NCBI RefSeq assembly: GCF_003731635.1
Contig: NZ_RCUA01000014.1
Location: 15,985-79,984, forward strand
Origin: Marisediminitalea oceani
GTDB taxonomy: Bacteria; Pseudomonadota; Gammaproteobacteria; Enterobacterales; Alteromonadaceae
Length of the DNA stretch: 64,000 nt
Direction of reading: 5' to 3'
Made by a program: the position numbers and the translations under genes. The notes beneath the pieces were generated by a model that was given only the letters and a program-made list of their open reading frames with translations, searched no databases and had not been told where the DNA came from. Below are positions 41,620 to 51,140 of this stretch, one piece after another. Every line of letters starts with the position of its first letter. Position 1 is the first letter of the stretch.

Positions 41620-44331
41620 ATGAAATATCAAACCTATTCGCCGCTAAAGGTGAATGATCATTCCTATTCTGCGATCAGTTTTGACAAGCTTTCCGAACAG
41701 CACGACCTGGCAAGACTGCCGTTTTGCGTCAAAATTCTCCTCGAAAATCTGTTAAGGCACGAGCACACAGACTTTGTCAGTGATACCGATATTGAAACCA
41801 TCGCCCGATGGGATACCAGCGACGGCGATGACCATGAAATTTCTTTTGTGCCAGCCCGGGTCATTCTGCAGGACTTCACCGGCGTGCCGGCAATTGTTGA
41901 TTTAGCCGCCATGCGCGATGCCATTAACCGTTTAGGTGGTGACGCGCAGGCGATCAATCCGCTCAATCCGGTTGAACTGGTGATTGACCACTCGGTAATG
42001 GTAGACCATTTCGCCGAGGAAGATGCGCTTAAAAAGAACACCGCTATCGAGGTAGAGCGTAACAAGGAACGCTATCAGTTTTTAAAATGGGGACAATCGT
42101 CCTTCGATAATTTTAAGGTGGTGCCACCGGGCCGCGGGATCGTGCATCAGGTTAACCTTGAGTACCTGGCACGATGCGTATTTGCCAAAGAGCAGGGTGA
42201 TGAGACTCTGGTTTATCCCGACACGCTGGTGGGAACCGATTCCCACACCACTATGATTAATGGTCTTGGCGTACTGGGCTGGGGCGTTGGCGGCATCGAA
42301 GCAGAAGCCGCGATGCTGGGCCAACCGGTTACCATGTTACTACCTCGTGTGGTGGGTTTCAGACTAACCGGCAAATTGCCTGCCGGCGTGACGGCAACCG
42401 ACATGGTACTTACCATTACCGAGCAATTACGTAACCATGGCGTAGTGGGTAAATTTGTCGAATTCTATGGTCCGGGCCTCAGCTCGCTGACGACCGCAGA
42501 CCGCGCGACCATTGCCAATATGGCCCCTGAGTATGGTGCAACCTGTGGTATTTTCCCGCTTGATGATGTTGCACTGGATTACCTGCGTCTGACCGGCCGT
42601 GATGAACAGCAAATCGAGCTGGTGGAGGCATATGCTAAACAAACCGGCTTATGGCACGACGATAACAGCAAAGATGCGGAATATCATGAAACCCTGGAGC
42701 TTGATCTGGGCGAAGTGGTGCCGTCCGTTGCCGGGCCAAAACGTCCACAAGATCGTATTGCACTGGACAACGCTGCAGCGGCGTACAATGAATGGTTGTC
42801 GCAGCAAATCGATGTCGCTGATGTTACTGAAGAGGCCGATTTTGTTGCCGAAGGCGGTGATGCGCCGGTGGTCGACGAGGATCACGCTTCCTATGTGAAG
42901 CTGGATGACAATGCCTTCAATCTGGAAGATGGTGCGGTGGTCATCGCAGCCATTACCAGTTGTACCAATACTTCTAACCCGTCGGTGCTGATTGCAGCCG
43001 GTCTGGTGGCCAAGAAGGCTGCTGAACTTGGTCTTACCCGTAAACCCTGGGTGAAAACCTCACTGGCACCTGGTTCGCAGGTGGTCACTCAGTATCTGGA
43101 AGACGCGGGCCTGATGCCTTATCTGGAACAGCTGGGCTTCAATCTTGTTGGTTATGGTTGTACTACCTGTATCGGTAACTCAGGACCACTACCTGATGCT
43201 ATTGAAACGGCAATTCGCAAAGCCAAACTGTCGGTGACTTCAGTACTTTCTGGTAACCGTAACTTTGAGGGGCGTATCCATCCTGATGTAGCCGCTAACT
43301 ATCTTGCCTCACCACCGCTGGTGGTCGCCTATGCGCTGGCAGGTAACATGAAGATGGATATCGCTAACAGCCCGATAGGTAAAGACTCTCAGGGCAGCGA
43401 TGTATATCTTAAAGATCTGTGGCCAACGCCTGAAGAGGTTCAGCAATACATTAAAGACAATGTGTCGGGCGAGCTGTTTAAAGCCAAGTACGCCGACGTG
43501 TTTAAAGGCAGCGGTGTTTGGAATGAACTGGAAGTCTCTGATACCTCTGTGTATGACTGGCCGGACTCTACTTACATTGAACATCCGCCGTTTTTTGAAA
43601 CGATGTCGACGACACCGGATCCTATTGGCGCCATTAAAGACGCCCGCTGTCTGGTAAAAGTAGGGGACTCTATCACTACCGACCATATTTCACCGGCAGG
43701 CGCCATTGCGCCGGACAGCCCCGCAGGTGAGTACCTGCAGGAACTGGGTGTAACGCCGGAGCACTTTAACTCTTATGGCTCACGCCGGGGTAACCATGAA
43801 GTGATGATGCGCGGTACTTTTGCTAATGTACGCCTGAAAAACCAACTGGCGCCGGGCACCAGTGGCAGTGCTACCACGCACTTCCCTAGCGGCGATGCCA
43901 TGTCGATTTATCATGCTGCCATGCGTTACAAGGAAGAAAAGGTACCGGCTATTGTTATCGGTGGTAAGGAATACGGTACCGGTTCCAGCCGCGACTGGGC
44001 AGCCAAGGGGCCATCGCTGATGGGCGTTAAGGCAGTGATTGCCGAAAGCTTTGAGCGTATTCACCGCTCCAACCTGATTGGGATGGGGATTTTGCCGTTG
44101 CAGTTCAGTGACGGTGACAGTGCCGAATCCTTAGGTCTTGAGGGTAATGAGCAGTTCTCTATCGAGCCGGTGGAACGTGGTCAGAAAAGCACGCAAATGA
44201 CCGTTACCAAGGTCGACGGCAGCACGCTGACTGTTGATTTAACGGTGCGAATTGATACCGCCAATGAATTTACTTATTACGAGCACGGCGGCATCCTGCA
44301 TTACGTGATCCGTGAGTATCTTAAGGCGTAA
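41620..44331 (+). CDS. acnA: Aconitate hydratase A
   Basis: A 903-residue AcnA/IRP-type aconitase, close to the usual 890-residue length. It interconverts citrate and isocitrate in the TCA cycle in the cytoplasm. The [4Fe-4S] ligands are in AITSCTNTSNPSVLIAAGL and GYGCTTCIGNSGPLP; the swivelling C-terminal domain carries VGDSITTDHISPAGAI, NSYGSRRGNHEVMMRG, EYGTGSSRDWAAKGP and GMGILPLQF. Terminated by a strong hairpin at once after the stop. It does not share an operon with the sugar cluster. Confidence 0.96.
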   Translation: MKYQTYSPLKVNDHSYSAISFDKLSEQHDLARLPFCVKILLENLLRHEHTDFVSDTDIETIARWDTSDGDDHEISFVPARVILQDFTGVPAIVDLAAMRDAINRLGGDAQAINPLNPVELVIDHSVMVDHFAEEDALKKNTAIEVERNKERYQFLKWGQSSFDNFKVVPPGRGIVHQVNLEYLARCVFAKEQGDETLVYPDTLVGTDSHTTMINGLGVLGWGVGGIEAEAAMLGQPVTMLLPRVVGFRLTGKLPAGVTATDMVLTITEQLRNHGVVGKFVEFYGPGLSSLTTADRATIANMAPEYGATCGIFPLDDVALDYLRLTGRDEQQIELVEAYAKQTGLWHDDNSKDAEYHETLELDLGEVVPSVAGPKRPQDRIALDNAAAAYNEWLSQQIDVADVTEEADFVAEGGDAPVVDEDHASYVKLDDNAFNLEDGAVVIAAITSCTNTSNPSVLIAAGLVAKKAAELGLTRKPWVKTSLAPGSQVVTQYLEDAGLMPYLEQLGFNLVGYGCTTCIGNSGPLPDAIETAIRKAKLSVTSVLSGNRNFEGRIHPDVAANYLASPPLVVAYALAGNMKMDIANSPIGKDSQGSDVYLKDLWPTPEEVQQYIKDNVSGELFKAKYADVFKGSGVWNELEVSDTSVYDWPDSTYIEHPPFFETMSTTPDPIGAIKDARCLVKVGDSITTDHISPAGAIAPDSPAGEYLQELGVTPEHFNSYGSRRGNHEVMMRGTFANVRLKNQLAPGTSGSATTHFPSGDAMSIYHAAMRYKEEKVPAIVIGGKEYGTGSSRDWAAKGPSLMGVKAVIAESFERIHRSNLIGMGILPLQFSDGDSAESLGLEGNEQFSIEPVERGQKSTQMTVTKVDGSTLTVDLTVRIDTANEFTYYEHGGILHYVIREYLKA

Positions 44332-44342
44332 ATGCTGACAAC

Positions 44343-44370
44343 AAAAAAAGGGGCCGAGGCCCCTTTTTTT
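44343..44370. terminator. Bidirectional terminator between acnA and the TIM-barrel gene
   Basis: A run of A's, GGGGCC, GA, GGCCCC and a run of T's (44343-44370) make a symmetrical hairpin that can stop acnA and the convergent minus-strand gene. Confidence 0.88.
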
Positions 44371-44386
44371 ATGCTTGCTAACAGAC

Positions 44387-45298
44387 TTAGTACTTATCGT
44401 TCAGACGACTAACCGTCAGGTAGCCCTGCTTGATGGTTTCGACCATATCGTCGGTTTTGTCTCGTTCAACAAATTTATGCTCAATACCCGATAACTCACC
44501 ATGGGCGAAAATATCGTCAAAGTTAATGGTGCCTTTACCCACGTCGGCAAATTCGCCCTGAGCATCCATGTCTTTCACATGCCACAGCTTAAAGCGCCCC
44601 GGATTACGCTTGAAATAATCTACCGGATTCAGGCCCGCTTTGACTGTCCAGTATAAGTCCAGTTCCATGGCAAGCAGGTCGGCATCACACTCATCCAGCA
44701 GCACGTCGTATGGCACCTGGCCGTTCATGTTCTCAAACTCAAAATCATGGTTGTGGTAGGCAAGCTGAATACCGTTGGCCTTAAAGGTTTCGCCCAGTTT
44801 GTTTAAACGCTCGGCAAGGCGCTGATAGCCGGCAATATCAGTACTGCGATCTTCAGGGAAGATATACGGCACTACCACGTATTTGTGACCCATGGTTTTA
44901 GCGATTTCGATTTGCTTTTCGACGTCAGCGTCGGTAGACATAAATTTAAGTAAAACGTGAGAGGACGGAGCGGTTAAACCCAGTTCGTCCATTAACGCTT
45001 TAACGTCTTTAGGGTCGTTGTCGTAGAAACCGGCAAACTCCAGCTCTTTGTAGCCTACGCTGGCAACCAGTTTTAAGGTGTCAGTTACGCTTTTTTCCAT
45101 CATGCTGCGCAGCGTGTACAGTTGCAGGCCAACGCGATTGTCTTTGGCGGCAGTGGTCACCGTGGATGCTCCGCCACAGGCTGCGGCACCAAAGAGTGCG
45201 CCAACGCCGGTGGCCGACATTTGCATAAAACGACGGCGACTCAGCTTGCTGGCAGAGGCGGTGGTGATGATTGAGCTGTTTTTACGGTGTTGCGACAT
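44387..45298 (-). CDS. Tat-exported sugar isomerase/epimerase-like TIM-barrel protein
   Basis: A 303-residue xylose isomerase-like TIM barrel (sugar phosphate isomerase/epimerase family). ATG 45298 has GGGAG before it. The N-terminus has a Tat motif LSRRRFMQMSATGVGALFG followed by AAAC, a possible lipobox, so it is likely periplasmic and perhaps lipid-anchored. Barrel features: GYKELEFAGFYDN, QLAYHNHDFEFENMN, LAMELDLYWTVKAG, LWHVKDMDAQGEFADVGKGT. These contain the metal-site Glu, His and Asp set. It follows the LacI gene at 34 bases on the same strand. Confidence 0.88.
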   Translation of the reverse strand: MSQHRKNSSIITTASASKLSRRRFMQMSATGVGALFGAAACGGASTVTTAAKDNRVGLQLYTLRSMMEKSVTDTLKLVASVGYKELEFAGFYDNDPKDVKALMDELGLTAPSSHVLLKFMSTDADVEKQIEIAKTMGHKYVVVPYIFPEDRSTDIAGYQRLAERLNKLGETFKANGIQLAYHNHDFEFENMNGQVPYDVLLDECDADLLAMELDLYWTVKAGLNPVDYFKRNPGRFKLWHVKDMDAQGEFADVGKGTINFDDIFAHGELSGIEHKFVERDKTDDMVETIKQGYLTVSRLNDKY

Positions 45299-45332
45299 AG
45301 GTTGTCTCCCTTTTATTGGCATATTCACAGCC

Positions 45333-46358
45333 TTACCGGGTTAGGTTTACCGGTTGCGCCGGGGCTGGCCCTGTGCTGTTTCGGATAATTAACTGGTACG
45401 GCAGAATGACTTTTACTGCACGTTTGGCTTTGCCCTTTAAAACATCAATGAGCAGGTTAATGGCGGTCTCACCAAATTCCTCTGCCGGCTGAGCGATAGT
45501 GGTTAATGGTGGATCGCTGAATTTTGCAAAGGCGATATTGTCGAAGCCGGATACTGAAATGTCTTCAGGAATGCGTAAACCGGCGGCTTTCAGGCGGCTG
45601 ATAGCGCCCAGCGCCATTTCATCGTTTTCGCAAAAAATGGCGCTAACAGGATGTGACTGGCTAAGGATGCGGTCGGCGGCATCGTACCCGGATTGCAGCG
45701 TAAAGTCGCCGTCGAACATCAGCTCTTCGCAGAATTTGAGCCCGGCAGTTTGCAGGGCATCCTTAAAGCCCAGCATCCGCTCACGGGTTAAGGGGCTGGA
45801 AGCCGGGCCTTTGATCATGGCGATGTGCTGATGGCCGAGTTCAACCAGATGTTCGGTCATTGCCGTAGCGGCCAGACGGTTGTCCAGTGAGACAGTGGGG
45901 CATTGGGGCGTATCGAGGATCTCACAGGCGTTAACCATGGGTAATAACCCCTGCTCATCTGCGTCATTATCACTGAAGGGGTTAAAGGCGCGAAGTTGCA
46001 CAACACCATCAGCCTGGGAGGTATGGATCATCCGCGCGTAAATTTGTTCGGTCGCGTTATCGCCCATGGTATTTACTAACAATAAAGAGTAACCCTCAGC
46101 AGCAGCTGCTTCCTGCATGCCACGGATCACCCTGGCGAAAAACACGTTAGCTACGGTGGGCACCAGTACCACAATGTTGTGGGTTTTTCCTGAACGAAAC
46201 TTCACCGCCATCAGGTTAGGCTTGTAATTGAGTTCTTCGATGGCGCGGGTCACTTTAGCCCGGGTTTTTGGCGATACCAATTCTGGTTGCTGTAACGTTC
46301 GTGACACCGTGGCCACCGAAACGCCTGCTAGGTCAGCAACTTCTCTTATATTCGACAA
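45333..46358 (-). CDS. LacI-family transcriptional regulator
   Basis: A 341-residue repressor. The N-terminal helix-turn-helix and hinge read IREVADLAGVSVATVSRTLQ, followed by a periplasmic-binding-like sugar domain with VPTVANVFFARVIRGMQEAA and CENDEMALGAI. TTG 46358 is the start; GAGG sits about eight bases upstream. It is co-transcribed with the TIM-barrel gene at 44387 and divergent from the main catabolic operon. Two similar operator-like palindromes (46388 and 46551) lie in the space between, so it probably controls both operons in response to a sugar. Confidence 0.92.
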   Translation of the reverse strand: MSNIREVADLAGVSVATVSRTLQQPELVSPKTRAKVTRAIEELNYKPNLMAVKFRSGKTHNIVVLVPTVANVFFARVIRGMQEAAAAEGYSLLLVNTMGDNATEQIYARMIHTSQADGVVQLRAFNPFSDNDADEQGLLPMVNACEILDTPQCPTVSLDNRLAATAMTEHLVELGHQHIAMIKGPASSPLTRERMLGFKDALQTAGLKFCEELMFDGDFTLQSGYDAADRILSQSHPVSAIFCENDEMALGAISRLKAAGLRIPEDISVSGFDNIAFAKFSDPPLTTIAQPAEEFGETAINLLIDVLKGKAKRAVKVILPYQLIIRNSTGPAPAQPVNLTR

Positions 46359-46387
46359 CTAATCGCCCTCACAAGCTTGAATAAACA

Positions 46388-46566
46388 ATGTAACCGATAA
46401 CATTTATTGTTTTTTTATGTTAACAAAGTTTCTGTTTTCAGCTAGCTAAAAATGCGTGTTCTCCGCGCATTAACCAAAAAATACTCCATTTGATTAACAT
46501 ATTTGTCATCAATTTGGACTAGATCTGGTGAATAATCTTGTTATACTCCGATGTAATCCGTTACAT
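46388..46566. promoter_or_regulatory. Paired LacI-type operators in the divergent promoter region
   Basis: ATGTAACCGATAACAT (46388-46403) and ATGTAATCCGTTACAT (46551-46566) agree at 12 of 16 positions and both are palindromic. One lies 30 bases before the LacI start; the other lies just after a TATACT-like -10 box (46542-46547) that would serve the catabolic operon. Confidence 0.55.
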
Positions 46567-46632
46567 TTTTACATCATTAACAAAAAGTACACAAGTGCGT
46601 TTTGGACGAAAACTGCAAATCGAGGTTTGAAC

Positions 46633-47793
46633 GTGGCAAAAACTGCGAAAATTCGCTTAGGCATGATCGGCGGCGGTCAGGGTGCTTTCATTGGTGCGGT
46701 GCACCGTCATGCAGCCGGGCTGGATGGACATTACGAACTGGTGTGTGGCGCGTTTAGCCGCAACCAGGAAAATAACCTGGAAACTGCCGAGTCACTGAGT
46801 ATTTCAGCGGACCGCGCTTATGACAGCTGGCAGGCGCTTATCGAACAAGAGTCGAAGCTGCCCGAAGAGCAGCGCGTACAGGTGCTGGCGGTAGTAACGC
46901 CTAATCACCTCCACGTGGAAGTTACCAAGGCTGCACTGGAAGCCGGCATCCATGTGTTCTGCGAAAAGCCACTGGCTATTTCCCTGGATGAAGCCAAAAC
47001 ACTCAAGTCAGTGTTGCAGGAAAAACCGGTATTACTGGGTCTGGCGCATACCTATATTGGTTATCCCATGGTATGGCAGGCGCGGCACATGGTCGCTAAC
47101 GGCGAACTGGGTAAAATCCGCAAAGTGTTTGTGGAGTATCCGCAGGGCTGGTTAAGCGAAGGTATCGAGTTACAAGACAACAAACAGGCTGGCTGGCGGA
47201 CCGATCCGAGCAAATCCGGCGGCAGTGGCTGTATGGGCGATATTGGCACCCATGCGCTGAACATGGCGGAATTTGTGGCTGGTGATAAGGTCACCAAACT
47301 GTGCGCCGACATGCATACCCACGTGGAGGGGCGCCGTCTGGATGATGATGGTGCGGCACTGCTGCGCTTTGAAAACGGCGCATCTGGTGTGCTGATGGCC
47401 AGCCAGGTGTGTGCAGGTGAAGAAAACGGCCTGAAAATCCGAGTTTACGGTGAAAAAGGCGGCTTAGAGTGGATGCAGATGAACCCTAATTCACTGCTGG
47501 TACGTTCGCTGAGCGGTCCGATGGTCACTCTGCGCGCAGGTGGCGGCATGCCTGGTCTGTGTGATGAAGCCAACGCCCGTTGCCGCATTCCGGGTGGTCA
47601 CCCGGAAGGGTACCTGGAAGCCATGGCTAATCTGTATACCTTTTTTGCCAAAGCGGTTCGCAGCGGGCAAACCGGTAAAGCCGAAGGGGTGCCGGGTCTG
47701 GAAGACGGTTTACGCGGTAACGCCTTTATCGAAACCATGCTGGCGAGCACGGCAAGTGACGCCAAATGGACCGACTTTTTCGACGCTGAATAA
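46633..47793 (+). CDS. Gfo/Idh/MocA-family oxidoreductase
   Basis: A 386-residue NAD(P)-dependent sugar dehydrogenase/reductase. The Rossmann part starts IRLGMIGGGQGAFIGAVHRH; the conserved EKP motif is in HVFCEKPLAISLDEAKTL; the catalytic-side segment is GSGCMGDIGTHALNMAEFV. GTG 46633 has CGAGG seven bases upstream; earlier in-frame starts add 35 residues with no similarity. It is the first gene of the operon. In 3-keto-sugar pathways this family reduces the 3-keto sugar or oxidises a sugar alcohol; direction is inferred. Confidence 0.9.
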   Translation: MAKTAKIRLGMIGGGQGAFIGAVHRHAAGLDGHYELVCGAFSRNQENNLETAESLSISADRAYDSWQALIEQESKLPEEQRVQVLAVVTPNHLHVEVTKAALEAGIHVFCEKPLAISLDEAKTLKSVLQEKPVLLGLAHTYIGYPMVWQARHMVANGELGKIRKVFVEYPQGWLSEGIELQDNKQAGWRTDPSKSGGSGCMGDIGTHALNMAEFVAGDKVTKLCADMHTHVEGRRLDDDGAALLRFENGASGVLMASQVCAGEENGLKIRVYGEKGGLEWMQMNPNSLLVRSLSGPMVTLRAGGGMPGLCDEANARCRIPGGHPEGYLEAMANLYTFFAKAVRSGQTGKAEGVPGLEDGLRGNAFIETMLASTASDAKWTDFFDAE

Positions 47794-47831
47794 CACGCAC
47801 CTAATTAACGAATTAAGCAGGAGAGTAAACC

Positions 47832-48890
47832 ATGTCTGCGATTAAAGGCCCGGCTATCTTTTTAGCCCAGTTTGTCAGTGATAAAGCGCCATTTAATAAA
47901 TTGGATACCATTGTTAAGTGGGCTGCTGAGAATGGCTATAAAGGCATTCAGATGCCTACCGGCAACGACGATATTTTTAATTTAGAACTGGCTGCTAACA
48001 GCCAGGATTACTGTGATGAAGTGATGGGCATTTGTCGCGATGCCGGCATTGAGATCACCGAACTTTCAACGCATCTGCAAGGTCAACTGGTGGCGGTGCA
48101 TCCGGCTTATGACGAGCTGTTTGATAACTTTGCACCCAAACACCTGCACGGTAAACCGCAGGAACGCACGGAATGGGCAATTGAGCAATTAAAGTTTGCC
48201 GCTAAGGCAAGCGAACGGTTGGGACTGAAAGCTCATGCAACCTTTTCCGGTGCGTTGCTGTGGCACCTTGTTTACCCATGGCCACAGCGTCCCGCTGGCC
48301 TGGTTGAACAAGGCTTTGCTGAACTGGCTAAACGCTGGAAGCCAATTCTGGATGCATTTGATGAAGCTGGTGTGGATGTGTGTTATGAAATTCACCCCGG
48401 TGAAGACCTGCATGACGGCGCAACCTTTGAACGTTTCCTGAAAGCGGTGGATAACCATCCCCGTGCCAACATTCTGTTTGACCCCAGCCACTTTGTGCTG
48501 CAGCAACTGGATTACCTGGACTTTATCGACCGTTATCACGAGCGCATTAAAATGTTCCACGTTAAGGATGCTGAGTTTAACCCTACCGGTCGTTCCGGCG
48601 TGTACGGCGGCTATGAAGACTGGAAGGGACGTCCCGGACGTTTCCGTTCACTGGGGGATGGTCAGGTTGATTTCAAATCCATCTTCAGCAAGCTGACCCA
48701 GTACGGGTTTGATGGCTGGGCGGTGCTGGAATGGGAATGCTGCCTGAAAGACTCTGCGCAGGGTGCCGCCGAGGGCGCGCCGTTTATTGCCAGCCATATC
48801 ATTGAGCCTACCAAACATGCGTTTGATGACTTTGCCGGCGCTGAGGCGAGCGAAGAGCGTAACCGCCGGATCCTGGGTTTAAAAGATTAA
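47832..48890 (+). CDS. Sugar phosphate isomerase/epimerase, cytoplasmic TIM barrel
   Basis: A 352-residue xylose isomerase-like barrel without a signal peptide. Readable metal-site segments: GVDVCYEIHPGEDLHDGATF, ANILFDPSHFVLQQLDYLDF, IKMFHVKDAEFNPTG and WAVLEWECCLKDSAQGAAEG. GGAG precedes ATG 47832, 38 bases after the oxidoreductase. The cytoplasmic location pairs it with the oxidoreductase rather than with the exported barrels at 44387 and 50165. A keto-sugar isomerase or epimerase in the catabolic route is the best guess. Confidence 0.88.
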   Translation: MSAIKGPAIFLAQFVSDKAPFNKLDTIVKWAAENGYKGIQMPTGNDDIFNLELAANSQDYCDEVMGICRDAGIEITELSTHLQGQLVAVHPAYDELFDNFAPKHLHGKPQERTEWAIEQLKFAAKASERLGLKAHATFSGALLWHLVYPWPQRPAGLVEQGFAELAKRWKPILDAFDEAGVDVCYEIHPGEDLHDGATFERFLKAVDNHPRANILFDPSHFVLQQLDYLDFIDRYHERIKMFHVKDAEFNPTGRSGVYGGYEDWKGRPGRFRSLGDGQVDFKSIFSKLTQYGFDGWAVLEWECCLKDSAQGAAEGAPFIASHIIEPTKHAFDDFAGAEASEERNRRILGLKD

Positions 48891-48948
48891 TAACAACACG
48901 TAACTGGTACAAAAAGTACGGTCAGTACAGACATTTGGCGAGGAGCCT

Positions 48949-50172
48949 ATGAACACAATAACAATACGTCTGAGTATTATGATGTTTCTCCAGTTTTTTA
49001 TCTGGGGTGGTTGGTTTGTAACGCTGGGAACCTTTCTCGGCGGCACGCTCGGTGCGTCGGGCAGTGAAATCGGTATGGCATTCTCAACCCAGTCATGGGG
49101 CGCGATCATTGCACCGTTTATCATTGGTCTGATTGCTGACCGGTTCTTTAATGCCGAGCGTATTCTGGGTATTCTGCACCTGGTGGGCGCGGCATTAATG
49201 TACATGATGTACATGTCGACCGACTTTGCCGGCTTCTATCCTTACGTACTGGGTTACATGATTGCGTACATGCCAACCCTGGCACTGGTTAACTCGGTAT
49301 CGTTCGGACAAATGGCTGATCCGTCTAAAGAGTTTGGTAAAATTCGTGTGTGGGGCACCATTGGCTGGATCGTTGCTGGTCTGGTTATCAGCTACGTGTT
49401 CTCGTGGGATTCACAGCAAGGTATTGCCGACGGTATGCTGCGTAACACCTTTATGCTGTGTGCAATTGCCTCACTGGCGCTGGGCATTTACAGCTTTACG
49501 CTGCCAGCCACACCACCTGCTGCAAAAGGTTCAGAAGCGGCCAGCCTTGGCCAGTTACTGGGCCTGGATGCGCTGGCAATGCTTAAAGACCGTAACTTCT
49601 TTGTATTCTTTGCATCAAGCGTGCTGATTTGTATTCCACTGGCCTTCTACTACCAGAACGCTAACCCGTTTCTTACGGAGATCGGCGTTGAGAATGCCAC
49701 GGGTAAAATGACCTTAGGCCAGGTGTCTGAAGTGCTGTTTATGCTGGCGCTGCCGGTATTCCTGAATCGCTTTGGCATTAAAATGACGCTATTGCTGGGC
49801 ATGGCTGCCTGGGTACTTCGTTATGCATTATTTGCGTTTGGTGACGCCGAGTCGGGATTATTCCTGCTGATCATCGGTATTGCCTTGCATGGTATCTGCT
49901 ACGACTTCTTCTTTGTGTCGGGCCAAATCTATACCAATGCTAAAGCGGGCGACAAAGTAAAAAGTGCTGCACAGGGCCTGATAACACTGGCGACTTACGG
50001 GGTAGGTATGCTGGTAGGTTTCTGGGTGGCCGGTCAGATTACCGATAACTATGCTGGTGACGCAGGCCATGCCTGGCAGCAAATCTGGCTGTTCCCGGCA
50101 GCGTTTGCCGCAGTGGTACTGGTACTGTTCCTGTTAATCTTCAAGAAAGAAGAGGTTAAGGCTGATGTCTGA
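48949..50172 (+). CDS. MFS sugar/nucleoside transporter (NHS family-like)
   Basis: A 407-residue inner-membrane carrier with about 12 hydrophobic segments. The start FLQFFIWGGWFVTLGTFLG and the loop EFGKIRVWGTIGWIVAGLVI resemble the nucleoside:H+ symporter branch (NupG/XapB type). That branch also includes carriers in sugar catabolic clusters. Within this operon it is the candidate importer of the keto-sugar product. AGGAG precedes ATG 48949; the stop overlaps the next start by eight bases. Confidence 0.88.
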   Translation: MNTITIRLSIMMFLQFFIWGGWFVTLGTFLGGTLGASGSEIGMAFSTQSWGAIIAPFIIGLIADRFFNAERILGILHLVGAALMYMMYMSTDFAGFYPYVLGYMIAYMPTLALVNSVSFGQMADPSKEFGKIRVWGTIGWIVAGLVISYVFSWDSQQGIADGMLRNTFMLCAIASLALGIYSFTLPATPPAAKGSEAASLGQLLGLDALAMLKDRNFFVFFASSVLICIPLAFYYQNANPFLTEIGVENATGKMTLGQVSEVLFMLALPVFLNRFGIKMTLLLGMAAWVLRYALFAFGDAESGLFLLIIGIALHGICYDFFFVSGQIYTNAKAGDKVKSAAQGLITLATYGVGMLVGFWVAGQITDNYAGDAGHAWQQIWLFPAAFAAVVLVLFLLIFKKEEVKADV

Positions 50173-51085
50173 TAATTCAAGGCAATCTGCTTTGTCCGAC
50201 GCGCTTATCGCGCGTCGCGACCTACTTAAAAAACTGGTGCTCGGGGTAGCCGGCGCCAGTTTAAGCTCGTCGGCGCTGGCGACATTGCCGGATGACATTG
50301 CGGGATTAAAGCTGAAAGGAAATATCAATCATTCCGTGGCTCGCTGGACATACAGAGAACTGAGTGTGGAAGAATTATGCATTGTCACCAAAGCCATTGG
50401 CTTTAGTGCCATCGATCTGATTGGTCCTGCTGACTGGCCAACGCTTAAAAAGTACGACATCGACAGCTCCATGTGTAATGGTGCCGAACTCAACCTGGAA
50501 GATGGTTGGGCCGATCCGAAGTTTCACGACCAACTGACAGAGCGTTACTTACAGCATATTGATTTAGTCGCCGATGCGGGTTATCGCAACCTGATTTGTT
50601 TTAGCGGTAACAAGCGCGGTGCGACCCCGGAAGAGGGGCTTGAGCATGCCGTAAACGGGCTTAAACGCATTATCGGACACGCAGAAAAACGTGGCGTAGT
50701 GCTGCAAATGGAGCTGTTTAACAGCAAGGTGGATCACCCGGATTACTTCGCGGATAACTCGGCGTGGGGGATAGCTCTGTGCAAACAGCTTGGTTCAGCT
50801 AATTTTAAGCTTTTATATGATATCTATCATATGCAAATCAGTGAAGGTGACATCATTCGTACCATCCGGGATAACCATGAGTACTTTGGTCACTATCATA
50901 CTGCCGGTGTACCTGGCAGACATGAGATAAACGACACCCAGGAGCTTTACTATCCGGCGATTATCAAAGCCATAAATGAAACCGGCTTTAACGGGTACGT
51001 GGCTCAGGAATTTATACCAACCCCAAAAACCATTCAGGATCAGATAGAGTCGCTGCGCGAGGCCATTCTGATTTGTGATGTGTGA
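50165..51085 (+). CDS. Hydroxypyruvate isomerase-like TIM-barrel protein, exported
   Basis: A 306-residue barrel of the sugar phosphate isomerase/epimerase clan, close to the hydroxypyruvate isomerase group. N-terminus ARRDLLKKLVLGVAGASLSS is a Tat-like signal (twin Arg, then a hydrophobic run ending SALA), so periplasmic export is likely. Barrel segments with metal-type residues: GVVLQMELFNSKVDHPDYFA, FKLLYDIYHMQISEGDIIRT, EYFGHYHTAGVPGRHEIND and YVAQEFIPT. It overlaps the MFS gene by eight bases. A 3-keto-sugar is a plausible substrate; hydroxypyruvate is not supported by the context. Confidence 0.85.
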   Translation: MSDNSRQSALSDALIARRDLLKKLVLGVAGASLSSSALATLPDDIAGLKLKGNINHSVARWTYRELSVEELCIVTKAIGFSAIDLIGPADWPTLKKYDIDSSMCNGAELNLEDGWADPKFHDQLTERYLQHIDLVADAGYRNLICFSGNKRGATPEEGLEHAVNGLKRIIGHAEKRGVVLQMELFNSKVDHPDYFADNSAWGIALCKQLGSANFKLLYDIYHMQISEGDIIRTIRDNHEYFGHYHTAGVPGRHEINDTQELYYPAIIKAINETGFNGYVAQEFIPTPKTIQDQIESLREAILICDV

Positions 51086-51140
51086 TTGGGCAACACACAA
51101 AAATCGATGACCGTAAATAGTCGATTTAAGGGGAGAAGTA

